Origin: Candidatus Phosphitivorax anaerolimi
GTDB taxonomy: Bacteria > Desulfobacterota > Desulfomonilia > UBA1062
DNA length: 64,000 nt
Direction: 5' to 3'
Assembly: GCA_001896555.1 (NCBI GenBank)
Contig: MPOS01000032.1
Coordinates: forward strand, 62,001-126,000
Position 1 is the stretch's first letter; each line of letters opens with the position of its first letter. The position numbers were made by a program, and so were the translations under genes. Positions 53,674 to 61,496 of the stretch are shown here, one piece after another. The notes under the pieces were generated by a model. That model was not told the DNA's origin and searched no databases. It saw only the letters and a program-made list of their open reading frames with translations.

Positions 53674-53853
53674 CTATGTGAATATCCTTTTCTGGGTCTC
53701 GATATATGCATCCATGTCTTTCACATCCAGGTAGTACTTCCTTCCATCCTGAATGTAGCGAATCTTCCCATCCCATATGAGTGATCTGATACCCCAGACA
53801 GGTCTCCCAAGGTAGACAGCCGCCTCCTTGATTGTATAAAGGCGCTTGCTCAT
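53674..53853 (-). CDS. Excisionase-like HTH protein
   Basis: A 59-residue protein: SKRLYTIKEAAVYLGRPVWG is a MerR/excisionase-type helix-turn-helix, followed by the wing IWDGKIRYIQDGRKYYLDVKDMDAYIE. Such proteins bend att DNA to drive excision or act as small repressors. ATG 53853 gives a normal N-terminus; an ATG at 53913 would add 20 residues, and neither ribosome site is strong. It follows the 137-residue gene in the same direction. It is one of two HTH genes of this type in the element, the likelier Xis being uncertain. Confidence 0.72.
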   Translation of the reverse strand: MSKRLYTIKEAAVYLGRPVWGIRSLIWDGKIRYIQDGRKYYLDVKDMDAYIETQKRIFT

Positions 53854-53917
53854 TGGATTGGGAATCCTGTGCGCCTTCTTATTTCCTGTGATATCAGCAC
53901 CTTGTAACTTCATGTAA

Positions 53918-54331
53918 CTAGACTGTACCCGCTTTCTCTGTTTTCCTTATGCCATTCTCCCGAGAGCCTGCATTGGCAAACCTATTGTATAATTGCTCCA
54001 GGATACTCCTGACTTCAGCGTCCCACTGATTACCGGGGCCTTTCTCAATCTCCGCTGCAAGGTTCTCATATGATGCCGCCGGGGTAGCCCATATGACTTG
54101 CCATCCGTCACCCTGGTCATAGATGAACCGCTCGCGGGGCAAGGAATCCTTCACCTGTAAGAACCATTCCACAAGGTGCGCGTGGTTTCCCCACTGGTCA
54201 ATTTTTAAATTTCCACTCTTCCCGACAAAAGGGACAGAAGGGACAAAAGCCTCCCTTTCTTTAGTTATGTCCCTTTTGTCCTTATTGTCCTTAGAGTCTA
54301 ATTTTGAAAACCACTGCGCTGAAAAGCTCAT
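53918..54331 (-). CDS. Hypothetical protein (137 aa) coupled to the primase gene
   Basis: Its ATG overlaps the TGA of the primase/DUF3987 gene (ATGA), so the two are co-translated. The N-terminal 35 residues are charged and low-complexity (LDSKDNKDKRDITKERE). The middle part has WFLQVKDSLPRERFIYDQGD and GWQVIWATPAASYENLAAEIEK, and the end EVRSILEQLYNRFANAG. I recognise no domain. A role in replication with the upstream primase is inferred from coupling only. Confidence 0.65.
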   Translation of the reverse strand: MSFSAQWFSKLDSKDNKDKRDITKEREAFVPSVPFVGKSGNLKIDQWGNHAHLVEWFLQVKDSLPRERFIYDQGDGWQVIWATPAASYENLAAEIEKGPGNQWDAEVRSILEQLYNRFANAGSRENGIRKTEKAGTV

Positions 54332-56835
54332 TTGTCACCCCCTATGACTGCGGGATTTGCCACGAAGTAAGGGCCTTTTGGTCTTCCTCCAGTCTTCTCC
54401 ATTCCTATGTCCTTGATGTATCCGCGCTCGATGAGCACCGCTAGGCCGGGTTTGAGTTCTGAAGTGTTCTTGTATCGGCCATCGAGATCACGGAAGCAGT
54501 CCCGAAGAGTGAACTTGTCTCGCTCCTTGCGCTGTATCCAACCAAGGATAGCCAGTGCTACTTCGGTTGCCGGGTCACTGCCCATGGTTGAGAACGCCAC
54601 TTTCGCGTGGTCTGCGAGTAGTGCCGCAAGAGACAAGGCACGACTCATGATTTCATCCGATACAACCAAGGAGCCTGGAAGCCGTGCTTCAATGCAGTGA
54701 AACACTCCAGCCAACCGTGCAGCCTGTCCAGAGAGCTTACCTGCCCAATCCCTGAAGTGCTCAAACTCCCCCCCGGGTCTCATCTGCTCTTCTACTACCT
54801 GCGCGAATTGAAGCCATAGGGCCTTTGCCGCCGGTGAGAGTGTCAGCTCAAGATTCGTCCCCCGCATATCAAGCAGAGCCTTAATGCGAGTAGTGTATTC
54901 CCTGGTCACACTGTCCGGCATCGGGTCCGGGGATATGTTCCTATACCCAATCTGTGACTCGGAGAAGAAGTACAGGAACCTTGCCAGAAGTCCGCGGCCA
55001 CGGAAACCGGGCTTGTCTGCCATCGAAAGAAGCACGTCCGGCTGCGGACAGATGCATACCGCAAGCCTCGGATTGGTCAAGGCGATAGGTTCTCTGCCGA
55101 TACGATCAACGCGATAGGACTCTGCGTTGTGGGCTTTCAAAAGCAGGTCAAGGTTCGGGATTCCATTCCTTGAATATCTACCTCCAAAAATATCAAAAAT
55201 ACCGCCCTCGCTTGAGATGATACCCAGGACCTCGCCCTGTGCCTTTAGTATCCTCGGCAAGCTCTCCGGTGTTGCGTCATCGGCAAGCAACCGAGGAAGA
55301 GCAGGGATATCCTCAAGAGCTACTTCCTGCGCTGCTATATTCTCGATAAGCGTCCTGCGTTCTTCATCCTTAGAAGCTTTTGCAGCCTTGTTCCTCATAC
55401 CCTTGATTATCTTTTCTTGGGTTTTTCTCCGGCTCTGTGCTGCCCTTATCTCATCAGCTTTGAATTCTGCCTGCTCGGTCTCCCACTCATGCAGTGGATT
55501 GGTGGCCGTTCCCACCATGCCTGTCTTACGCTCACCGGAAGGCAATGGAGCGAATAGATAGAGATTCGGTGTCTCAACGTGCCCCGGTCCCACATGGATG
55601 CATTTGACAATGCTGGTTGCCGCCAGAGACAAGGCACCGAGAACTGACGCAAGCGCCATGGGATAAGGGATTTGAATAGAACGTGCAGCTTCCCGCGTGA
55701 AATCACCTGCCCATCCGGGGAGAATGTCATTGGGGATCTCTGGTGCCCTGCAGTCATTCAGAGGCACGAGTTCCATCCACTCTACCGGTGAATCACTCCC
55801 TGCTGCCGGTAGTCCGTTCCTCGCCAGCAGTTTAATAGGGGTCTTTACTCCGCAATCCGTGCAGTATTTATAACCATTCACCCTGATGTACTTGCATGTG
55901 TGAGGTCCTGCGCTGTTCAGTGCATGAAGGATCTTCTGATCCGTTTCTTTCTTGGAGTATCCTGGATATCTTCGTGATAGTTCATGCACGAGATCCGGCC
56001 CGCCGGGAGATACCCGCGCCACATTGGACACCATCGCATACCATAGGGGCTCTGACACCTCTTCGGGCTTGTCGCTACACCATTTGATGAAGCTGCACTC
56101 AAAGAGTTTTTCAATATCAAAGTTCTGCCCTCGATTTTCATCCTCCTGATTTTCTGGCACCTCAGGGAGAAAATCAAACTCTTCCAGGTTATACCGTGCT
56201 CCGGTATTGTTCTTAACTGTTATAGTCCGCGCAGGGTTATATTTATGGTTGAGTGTTCCCGGTATCCTTAGAATGTGAGACGCATCACAGACACCGAAAT
56301 CAGCCTCCAGGAAGAATGCCAGCTTCCTGTTGACAGCCTCAACCATGGGGATGTCCTCTGCACCTGCGGGCTCCTTGAGAAACCAGTAAACATGGTACCC
56401 GCCGCCCGATTCGATGATAACCGAAGGCTTGACCGGAAGCTCGCTGAGAAGCCTATCAGCTTTCTCCCGTGGTGTGTTCTTAAAGTCGATGTCTGCCCAG
56501 ACTGCGGGTATGCATGTGATTCCTTCTTTCTTCCCATTACCGTGCCCTCGTGTCGCAACCCCAAAATAGAGATTGTATTCACGGTATTTGTCAATGACAC
56601 CAGACAACCACCTGAAGTTATCTATTGGATAGAATTCGCTCCTGGCCGGTTCGTCTTTGCGAAGTGCTCTCACATTGATAGATCCTTGGCACCCTTCAAA
56701 GAGTGATGAAAGCAGATCTGCTCCGTTGACAGGGCACAAACCTGTTGATAGATAAGCGTTATTCCTGTTTACTGCTTCACACCCCTCGATGCCATGCCGG
56801 GCTCGGGGTGCGCTGTAGTCAAGGTGACTAATCAT
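54328..56835 (-). CDS. Primase-DUF3987 replication protein of the element
   Basis: An 835-residue two-part protein. Residues 1-230 look like an archaeo-eukaryotic/RepB-type primase: VWADIDFKNTP near 112 gives the DxD metal site, SGGGYHVYWFLKEP near 143 the SxH-like motif, and ILRIPGTLNHKYNP near 187 a conserved nucleotide-site block. A Cys cluster (TCKYIRVNGYKYCTDCG) near 315 may bind zinc. The remainder resembles DUF3987, with LYLFAPLPSGERKTGMVG near 425 as a Walker-like loop. Such proteins start replication of plasmids and phage satellites. It is coupled by ATGA overlaps at both ends. Confidence 0.8.
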   Translation of the reverse strand: MISHLDYSAPRARHGIEGCEAVNRNNAYLSTGLCPVNGADLLSSLFEGCQGSINVRALRKDEPARSEFYPIDNFRWLSGVIDKYREYNLYFGVATRGHGNGKKEGITCIPAVWADIDFKNTPREKADRLLSELPVKPSVIIESGGGYHVYWFLKEPAGAEDIPMVEAVNRKLAFFLEADFGVCDASHILRIPGTLNHKYNPARTITVKNNTGARYNLEEFDFLPEVPENQEDENRGQNFDIEKLFECSFIKWCSDKPEEVSEPLWYAMVSNVARVSPGGPDLVHELSRRYPGYSKKETDQKILHALNSAGPHTCKYIRVNGYKYCTDCGVKTPIKLLARNGLPAAGSDSPVEWMELVPLNDCRAPEIPNDILPGWAGDFTREAARSIQIPYPMALASVLGALSLAATSIVKCIHVGPGHVETPNLYLFAPLPSGERKTGMVGTATNPLHEWETEQAEFKADEIRAAQSRRKTQEKIIKGMRNKAAKASKDEERRTLIENIAAQEVALEDIPALPRLLADDATPESLPRILKAQGEVLGIISSEGGIFDIFGGRYSRNGIPNLDLLLKAHNAESYRVDRIGREPIALTNPRLAVCICPQPDVLLSMADKPGFRGRGLLARFLYFFSESQIGYRNISPDPMPDSVTREYTTRIKALLDMRGTNLELTLSPAAKALWLQFAQVVEEQMRPGGEFEHFRDWAGKLSGQAARLAGVFHCIEARLPGSLVVSDEIMSRALSLAALLADHAKVAFSTMGSDPATEVALAILGWIQRKERDKFTLRDCFRDLDGRYKNTSELKPGLAVLIERGYIKDIGMEKTGGRPKGPYFVANPAVIGGDK

Positions 56836-57209
56836 ATACGCACCTCCTGTTCGGTGTCAGAAACACCCCTGCCGGTGATGTTTTTTTGTGAAAGAAGGGC
56901 ATTCTGGTGATTTTCTCTTGCCTGCCTGAAGGGGTGAAGTGGGCAGTCATTACTTGGGCACAGACGAACTTCTGAAGGCTGTACTGCACAGCACCACAGA
57001 CAGTAAGACCGAATCGCCCTGTTTCTGTCTTTCGGATTCTGCTTTCCCCTGCCCATCCTGAAAGGATAGAGGGCACAATCTGTGATGTGGCATTCGATTA
57101 CATCCTTCGTGCTCCCGGCTGAACAGTCAAGGCATCTCTCACGGATAGCTTGCCGCCTGTTGAGCTTGACTTTCATTGCGCCTGATTTGTTATGGATGAT
57201 CGTTTCCAT
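56832..57209 (-). CDS. Tandem Cys-rich (zinc-binding) protein, 125 aa
   Basis: Two copies of a cysteine motif lie in tandem: IRERCLDCSAGSTKDVIECHITDCALYPFR near residues 20-50 (C-x2-C, C-x4-C, YPFR) and IRSYCLWCCAVQPSEVRLC...NDCPLHPFR near 62-90. This is the pattern of small phage-borne zinc proteins of unknown function. ATG 57209 is chosen, five bases past the stop of the HTH gene; ATG 57221 is possible. The stop overlaps the primase start (ATGA), so it is made together with the primase. Confidence 0.7.
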   Translation of the reverse strand: METIIHNKSGAMKVKLNRRQAIRERCLDCSAGSTKDVIECHITDCALYPFRMGRGKQNPKDRNRAIRSYCLWCCAVQPSEVRLCPSNDCPLHPFRQARENHQNALLSQKNITGRGVSDTEQEVRI

Positions 57210-57213
57210 TGGG

Positions 57214-57438
57214 TTATGCATCCTTGCGGGTAGGCTTGCCTTCGGGGTCCGTGGCGCAGACGGTAGGTTCATGCCGGTTTCTCTCGATGAAGCCCTGAAG
57301 ATCTTCCGTACTGAACAGAACCCGAGTGCCGATTTTGATGTAAGCAACTTCCCCATCCCGCCTCAGGTTGTCGAGCTTCAATGCACTGATTCCAAGAAAT
57401 CTTGCTGCCTGCTGTTTTGATAATAGTTTTTCATTCAT
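57214..57438 (-). CDS. HTH_17/excisionase-type DNA-binding protein
   Basis: A 74-residue protein starting MNEKLLSKQQAARFLGISAL, an HTH, followed by the wing LRRDGEVAYIKIGTRVLFSTEDLQGFIERN. This is the AlpA/excisionase fold. AAAGGAG lies eight bases before ATG 57438. It heads the primase operon and has a dyad and direct repeats upstream, so it may repress its own operon as AlpA-like proteins control satellite excision. The C-terminal PEGKPTRKDA tail is short and basic. Confidence 0.8.
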   Translation of the reverse strand: MNEKLLSKQQAARFLGISALKLDNLRRDGEVAYIKIGTRVLFSTEDLQGFIERNRHEPTVCATDPEGKPTRKDA

Positions 57439-57483
57439 GCTCTATTCTCCTTTGTTCTGTGGTTATGTTTTTCCATCTCTACC

Positions 57484-57563
57484 TATACTGTTGCACAACT
57501 CACATATCCGGTTATCCTTTCCTCTGGTGTTAAATACTTCTATCCCTGAATATACTGTTGCAC
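57484..57563. repeat. Two 13-bp direct repeats (TATACTGTTGCAC)
   Basis: TATACTGTTGCAC occurs at 57484-57496 and 57551-57563, starts 67 bases apart, upstream of the HTH gene. On the minus strand each ends in a TATA-like hexamer, so they may overlap -10 elements and act as operators, or be iterons. Confidence 0.6.
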
Positions 57564-57572
57564 GGGGACATA

Positions 57573-57590
57573 ATTAGTCGATTGACTAAT
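57573..57590. promoter_or_regulatory. Perfect 7-bp dyad, candidate operator
   Basis: ATTAGTC and GACTAAT separated by GATT, about 135 bases upstream of the HTH gene start. Size and symmetry fit a repressor operator. Confidence 0.5.
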
Positions 57591-58012
57591 AGTAAAGCCA
57601 TTGATTACAGCAGGTTGAAAATTGACATTTTATATTATATTGTAAGTAGTATGGTTTGGGGTAGAAGAGTGGTAAGCATACAATGCAAGCCTAATGGATA
57701 GAGGGTAAGTGTCTTGAGCAACACACCGAACGTTTTTGCCAATGCCGCGCAGCTTGGGCAGTATGGGTTGAAGTCAGACGCATCCACCCCATACAGGATA
57801 GTGGCAATTCTTTACCTGGAATGATGTAAAGGGAATGACTACAAGAACAGACCGGCGTACGGACTAGTTCCTAATGGTTCGCCCCACCGGGGTACCCTCT
57901 GATGGATGGTGGTAGTCGTACGTACGGTAACAGTACTCCCCTTCTCTCTGTACGGGCTCAATCGATTTATAATAGAAAATTATTTCCTTTAAAATTCAAA
58001 ATATTTAATGAA

Positions 58013-58903
58013 TTAATCAATTAACTCGGATGTCGTGGAATGAAGAGATGTAGGCATATTAAGACTCTTGTCTATTGTCATAACCTCTGATTTGATAATT
58101 AAAAAAGTTTCCGGGTCTACTATATAGTAGCCTTTTATCCTTAGATCTATAAATGGTGCACCATAAATATATAAAGAGGAACTGCAATCAAGTGTAGCAA
58201 GTATACACTTCGTGTTACCGAAGTAGCAGTAGCCTTCAACTATAACACCACAATCCTCCCATTCTAGTTCAATTATTTGGGAAAGATCTTCAATAGCCCT
58301 TTCTTTTAAGCCCTGATTTATCTTATTACTTATGGTGCGCTTTAAATCTTCCCTATCAATGTAATAAATTCCCAGTGCATCACCCGAGATTATAGTTTTA
58401 TCTGATAAAGGTAATATTATACTAGACACAAGGGGTTGAACCGTTTCAATAAATGTCCCGATTGCTTCTTTTGGGAAATTATGCTCCTCCAAAGCTGGTG
58501 AACTCACTTCATGTTCTTTTACACGGCCAAGCTGATCGGTTAATAATCGCATATGTATTAGGGGTGTATGTGAATCAGAATAGTTGAGTTCTTTTGATGC
58601 CAATTTCATCAAATTGATTTCCCAAATCAAGGATTCTCCTAGTCTTTCAACAGTCGTCCTAGAATTTGTATTCGTTACGCATTTCTTGTTGAAAAATGTT
58701 TGGTCAGAGTAATCTTCAAATATTACGTGTGTTTTATAAGAACATGGTTTGTAAAACAGACTAATGGGTATAGTTATAGGTGTAATGTATCCTTCGTATC
58801 TTGGTAAATCTCCTTCCTTCAAGGGTTGCTTTGGATAGGATGAGGTGCAACTTACTATGACTAGTAAATTCATTAGGATAAAAAGATCGTATAGTTTCTT
58901 CAT
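58013..58903 (-). CDS. AT-rich lipoprotein cargo gene of the element
   Basis: A 296-residue protein with signal MKKLYDLFILMNLLVIVSC, a clear lipobox, so it should be lipid-anchored in the envelope. AGGAGG precedes the ATG. Later parts hold several cysteines (DCGVIVEGYCYFGNTKC) and mixed alpha/beta sequence; no family is recognised. The gene is far richer in A+T than the host genes, arguing for transfer from a distant source. It sits next to the right end, where mobile elements often keep accessory genes; a role in excluding phages at the envelope is possible but unsupported. Confidence 0.75.
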   Translation of the reverse strand: MKKLYDLFILMNLLVIVSCTSSYPKQPLKEGDLPRYEGYITPITIPISLFYKPCSYKTHVIFEDYSDQTFFNKKCVTNTNSRTTVERLGESLIWEINLMKLASKELNYSDSHTPLIHMRLLTDQLGRVKEHEVSSPALEEHNFPKEAIGTFIETVQPLVSSIILPLSDKTIISGDALGIYYIDREDLKRTISNKINQGLKERAIEDLSQIIELEWEDCGVIVEGYCYFGNTKCILATLDCSSSLYIYGAPFIDLRIKGYYIVDPETFLIIKSEVMTIDKSLNMPTSLHSTTSELID

Positions 58904-59211
58904 CAGATACCTCCTAAATGTTCACATAAGAAGTTACAGAGTGAGTATAATCAATCATAAGCAAATAAACATAAATAATTTATCATGTCAAAAATTAGAC
59001 TAGGTATGACTGAGATAAATAATCCAAGGCATCTAAACATGGGCCATCTTCACATAAAAAAATGTAACCAAATCTGTAACTGCCACGCCCAAACATCATC
59101 AAAAAAGACCTAAAATAACCAAACATACAGATTTGAGGGGATAATGGATTCATTACCTATAAAGCAAGGAGGGGACAGGGTTTGATACCCTATCCCCTTG
59201 ATATCCGGTAC
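58904..59211. other. Non-coding right end of the element
   Basis: 308 AT-rich bases. CAAATCTGTA (59069-59078) and TACAGATTTG (59126-59135) form a 10-bp inverted repeat, and GGGGACAGGGT-TTGAT-ACCCTATCCCC near 59171-59197 forms a hairpin just before attR. These may be integrase or Xis arm sites. No gene supported. Confidence 0.5.
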
Positions 59212-59264
59212 GGACTTAGGATCCAGTGGAGCAATCCGTGGGGGTTCGAGTCCCTTCTCTCGCA
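59212..59264 (+). repeat. attR: partial tRNA-Leu copy, right end of element
   Basis: Repeats 51325-51377 from the anticodon stem to the discriminator base. The variable arm reads GGA-GCAA-TCC instead of GGG-GTTT-CCC, still paired. It is followed by CCA (59265-59267), so the pre-insertion tRNA gene probably encoded its own CCA end. There is no 5' half, so this is not a functional tRNA. Confidence 0.88.
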
Positions 59265-59447
59265 CCAATAAAACATGGTTATTCTTCCCAGAACCGATAC
59301 TCGCTCATGAATATCCTATCATTGCTCCCGTCATCCTGTCTCCGGACGACGACGGCGTTGCCGCTGCCATCCACGGCCACTGAGGCGCACACCTATCCTC
59401 TCCCCCCGGGCTGATGTTTTTCGAATCGCTCCACCCCCCTTGCCCAG

Positions 59448-59475
59448 TTGATTAATTTATTTTCCACAGTATAAG
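59448..59475 (+). promoter_or_regulatory. Likely promoter of the OmpA-family gene
   Basis: TTGATT at 59448-59453, 16-base spacer, TATAAG at 59470-59475, about 47 bases before the start codon. Confidence 0.5.
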
Positions 59476-59521
59476 AGTATTGAAATATTAAAGACTCTTT
59501 ATTAAAAGACTAGGAGGTCAT

Positions 59522-60703
59522 ATGGAATTGATTCGGACAGTAAGGCCTGTGGCGGCGGTTGCATGCATTCTCTTTTTTCTGTACGCGACCGCGGTATGTG
59601 CGGAAAACCGCACAGGGGCACTAACCGTGAGCCCGTTTTTCGGCAGAGTCCTTTTCGACAACGATCTCGATTACAACAATGATACGATCGTAGGGCTGGG
59701 GCTCGGGTATCATCTTTCTCGAAACTTTGCGGCCGAGCTCTCCTATGGCCGTATCGATTCCACGCGCGATACTCCGGCCGGAAGGGTCGACGGCCCCGTC
59801 GATCTTTACCGTCTCGAGGGGCTCTATCATCTCGATGGTCTGTCGCCATGTGGGAAAACGGTCCCCTATCTTGCGGCAGGCCTGGGCATGATGTCCTTCG
59901 ACAGCAGGCCCAGGGGCAGCGGCCGGGACAACGATTTCGCTTTAGACTACGGTATCGGACTCAAGTATTTCGTGAATCCTGACGTGGCTTTTCGTGCCGA
60001 TGTCAGGCATGTGATGAACTTCAGGGGAGAGGGAGACACCTCGAATCACAACCTGCTCTACACGTTCGGCCTTGCACTGCTGTTCGGCGGCGAGAAAAAG
60101 GCCGTCGAACCCGGGGCCGCCCCCGTTCTCCCGGCTCCAGTCCCGGCCCCTCCTGCAGACAGCGACAGCGATGGGGTGCCTGACAGCAGGGATGCGTGCC
60201 CGGATACACCCCGAGGCGTCGCCGTGGACCCTGATGGTTGTCCTGTAGACAGCGACGGCGACGGGGTGCCGGACTATCACGATAGGTGTCCCGGAACACC
60301 GGCAGGGACCAAGGTGGACACCAGAGGATGTCCCGTACCGACACAGGCCGAGATTACGGAGCGGGGCACCTACAGCTTTGAGAGCATCTACTTCGACACC
60401 GGCAAATCCGCGATCAAGCCGGAGAGCCATCCGGTGCTCGACGGGGTGGCCAGGTACATGACAGAATATCCCGACATAAGGCTGGAAGTCCAGGGACATA
60501 CGGACAACGTCGGCCCGGAGGAATTAAATCAGAGGCTCTCCGAAGCCCGGGCCAATGCGGTGAGATCGTATCTCATCGCCGCCGGCGTGGCTGGAGACAG
60601 GCTCACGGTACGGGGCTACGGCATGTCGATCCCTGTCGCCTCAAACGATACCGTGCAGGGGAGGGCGAAAAACAGGAGGATCGAGTTCGAGCCCATTGAA
60701 TAA
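59522..60703 (+). CDS. OmpA-family outer-membrane protein with TSP3 repeats
   Basis: A 393-residue porin-like protein. A signal peptide (cut near AVCA) is followed by an eight-stranded beta-barrel near 30-190, ending LLYTFGLALLFGG. A Pro/Ala linker leads to two thrombospondin type 3 calcium repeats (DSDSDGVPDSRDACPDTPRG and DSDGDGVPDYHDRCPGTPAG) near 215-262. An OmpA C-terminal murein-binding domain covers 275-393 with VQGHTDNVGPEELNQRLSEA. AGGAGGT precedes the ATG. It anchors the outer membrane to murein, similar to the OprF group. Confidence 0.93.
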   Translation: MELIRTVRPVAAVACILFFLYATAVCAENRTGALTVSPFFGRVLFDNDLDYNNDTIVGLGLGYHLSRNFAAELSYGRIDSTRDTPAGRVDGPVDLYRLEGLYHLDGLSPCGKTVPYLAAGLGMMSFDSRPRGSGRDNDFALDYGIGLKYFVNPDVAFRADVRHVMNFRGEGDTSNHNLLYTFGLALLFGGEKKAVEPGAAPVLPAPVPAPPADSDSDGVPDSRDACPDTPRGVAVDPDGCPVDSDGDGVPDYHDRCPGTPAGTKVDTRGCPVPTQAEITERGTYSFESIYFDTGKSAIKPESHPVLDGVARYMTEYPDIRLEVQGHTDNVGPEELNQRLSEARANAVRSYLIAAGVAGDRLTVRGYGMSIPVASNDTVQGRAKNRRIEFEPIE

Positions 60704-60716
60704 CAATCATCTGCAG

Positions 60717-60773
60717 CCGGCCCCTGCTGAACCTTTCGCTGTCGCGGCAGGGACCGGGTTCTTCAACTTTTTT
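60717..60773 (+). terminator. Possible terminator after the OmpA-family gene
   Basis: CCGG-C-CCCTGC pairs with GCAGGG-A-CCGG around a 17-base loop, followed after a short gap by CTTTTTT. The stem is interrupted and the T-tract is late. Confidence 0.4.
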
Positions 60774-60821
60774 CGTTAACACTGGTTCAACGTGTGACAT
60801 TACAGGCAAAGGAGATGCAAT

Positions 60822-61262
60822 ATGCTTAAGGAATTCAAAGAATTTGCTATGAAGGGCAACGTGGTGGACATGGCAGTGGGCATTATCATCGGCGCTGCAT
60901 TCGGTACGATTGTCAAATCACTTGTGGATGATGTCATCATGCCGCCCATTGGACTGCTGCTTGGCAACGTAGACTTTACCGACCTCTTTCTCGTGATCAA
61001 GCAAGGCAGTGCCGCCGGTCCATATGCCACTCTGGCCCAGGCCAAAGCGGTTGCGGCGGTGACGCTGAACTACGGGCAGTTCATCAATGTGGTGGTTTCG
61101 TTCCTGATCGTGTCTTTTGCCGTGTTCTTTCTCGTCAAAGTAGTCAACGGATTCCGAAAGGCGGCCGAACCCAAGACCAAGGACTGTCCCTACTGTCTCT
61201 CCCCGATTCCCATCAAGGCGGTTCGCTGCGGTCACTGCACATCCGAGCTGCCCCAGAACTGA
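60822..61262 (+). CDS. mscL: Large-conductance mechanosensitive channel MscL
   Basis: A 146-residue pentameric channel that opens under membrane tension. EFAMKGNVVDMAVGIIIGAAFGTIVKSLVDDVIMPP holds the N-terminal helix and TM1 (residues 7-42, Gly-rich gate), and TM2 is YGQFINVVVSFLIVSFAVFFLVKVVN near 86-111. The C-terminal tail has CPYC and CGHC, a four-cysteine zinc-ribbon-like motif in place of the plain charged helix of E. coli. GGAG precedes the ATG. No operon partner. Confidence 0.95.
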   Translation: MLKEFKEFAMKGNVVDMAVGIIIGAAFGTIVKSLVDDVIMPPIGLLLGNVDFTDLFLVIKQGSAAGPYATLAQAKAVAAVTLNYGQFINVVVSFLIVSFAVFFLVKVVNGFRKAAEPKTKDCPYCLSPIPIKAVRCGHCTSELPQN

Positions 61263-61413
61263 TTCACCGGCAATTCGCCGGCGGGGCGTGCAGGAGCAGG
61301 TTCCAGAATCTGTCAGCGGGGAGGCGAGCCCGGGAGTGCTCACGTCATTCCGGGATTATTCTCTGAGGATTGGGGCGTCTTCTCCTGCACGTTCTCCTTC
61401 ATCACATACTTTC

Positions 61414-61441
61414 TTGACATTCCATACGCTCTTCCTATATA
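61414..61441 (+). promoter_or_regulatory. Promoter of rpsU
   Basis: TTGACA at 61414-61419, 16-base spacer, TATATA at 61436-61441, leaving a leader of about 50 bases with GAGGGGGG before the ATG. A strong match, as expected for a ribosomal gene. Confidence 0.75.
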
Positions 61442-61496
61442 GATTCTATCTCTTGAAAAACCACTTTCACCACAGAGGGGGGGTGTACATAAACGA

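Larger units (their letters stand above)
57439..58012. other. AT-rich control region of the element
   Basis: 574 bases without a supported gene. It holds two 13-bp direct repeats (57484-57496, 57551-57563), a perfect ATTAGTC-GATT-GACTAAT dyad (57573-57590), a TTGACA at 57622-57627 with an AT-rich spacer, and several GTACGG-containing short repeats near 57853-57955. It is a good candidate for the replication origin and main regulatory region of the element. Confidence 0.5.
51349..59264. mobile_element. 7.9-kb integrative element in tRNA-Leu
   Basis: Bounded by direct repeats of the tRNA-Leu 3' end and carrying an integrase whose stop codon touches the tRNA. All its genes run on the minus strand: a lipoprotein cargo gene, HTH protein, Cys-rich protein, primase/DUF3987 protein, unknown gene, second HTH (excisionase-like), three small unknown genes, integrase. 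There are no capsid, packaging, portal or conjugation genes. The make-up resembles a phage satellite or integrated cryptic plasmid that replicates with its own primase. AT-rich ends contrast with the GC-rich host DNA. Confidence 0.85.

Noticed and set aside
53530-53784. 84-codon plus-strand frame in the element
   Set aside because: A strong terminator lies inside it and it is antisense to the HTH gene; conservation is more likely in the RNA hairpin.
57484-57955. CRISPR array
   Set aside because: Only two copies of a 13-bp repeat, no regular spacers and no cas genes.
59212-59267. Second tRNA-Leu gene
   Set aside because: Only the anticodon arm to the CCA end is present; the acceptor 5' strand and D arm are missing, so it is an attachment-site remnant.
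59198-59414. Short plus-strand frames running through attR
   Set aside because: They read through the tRNA remnant; neither has a ribosome site or a recognisable product.
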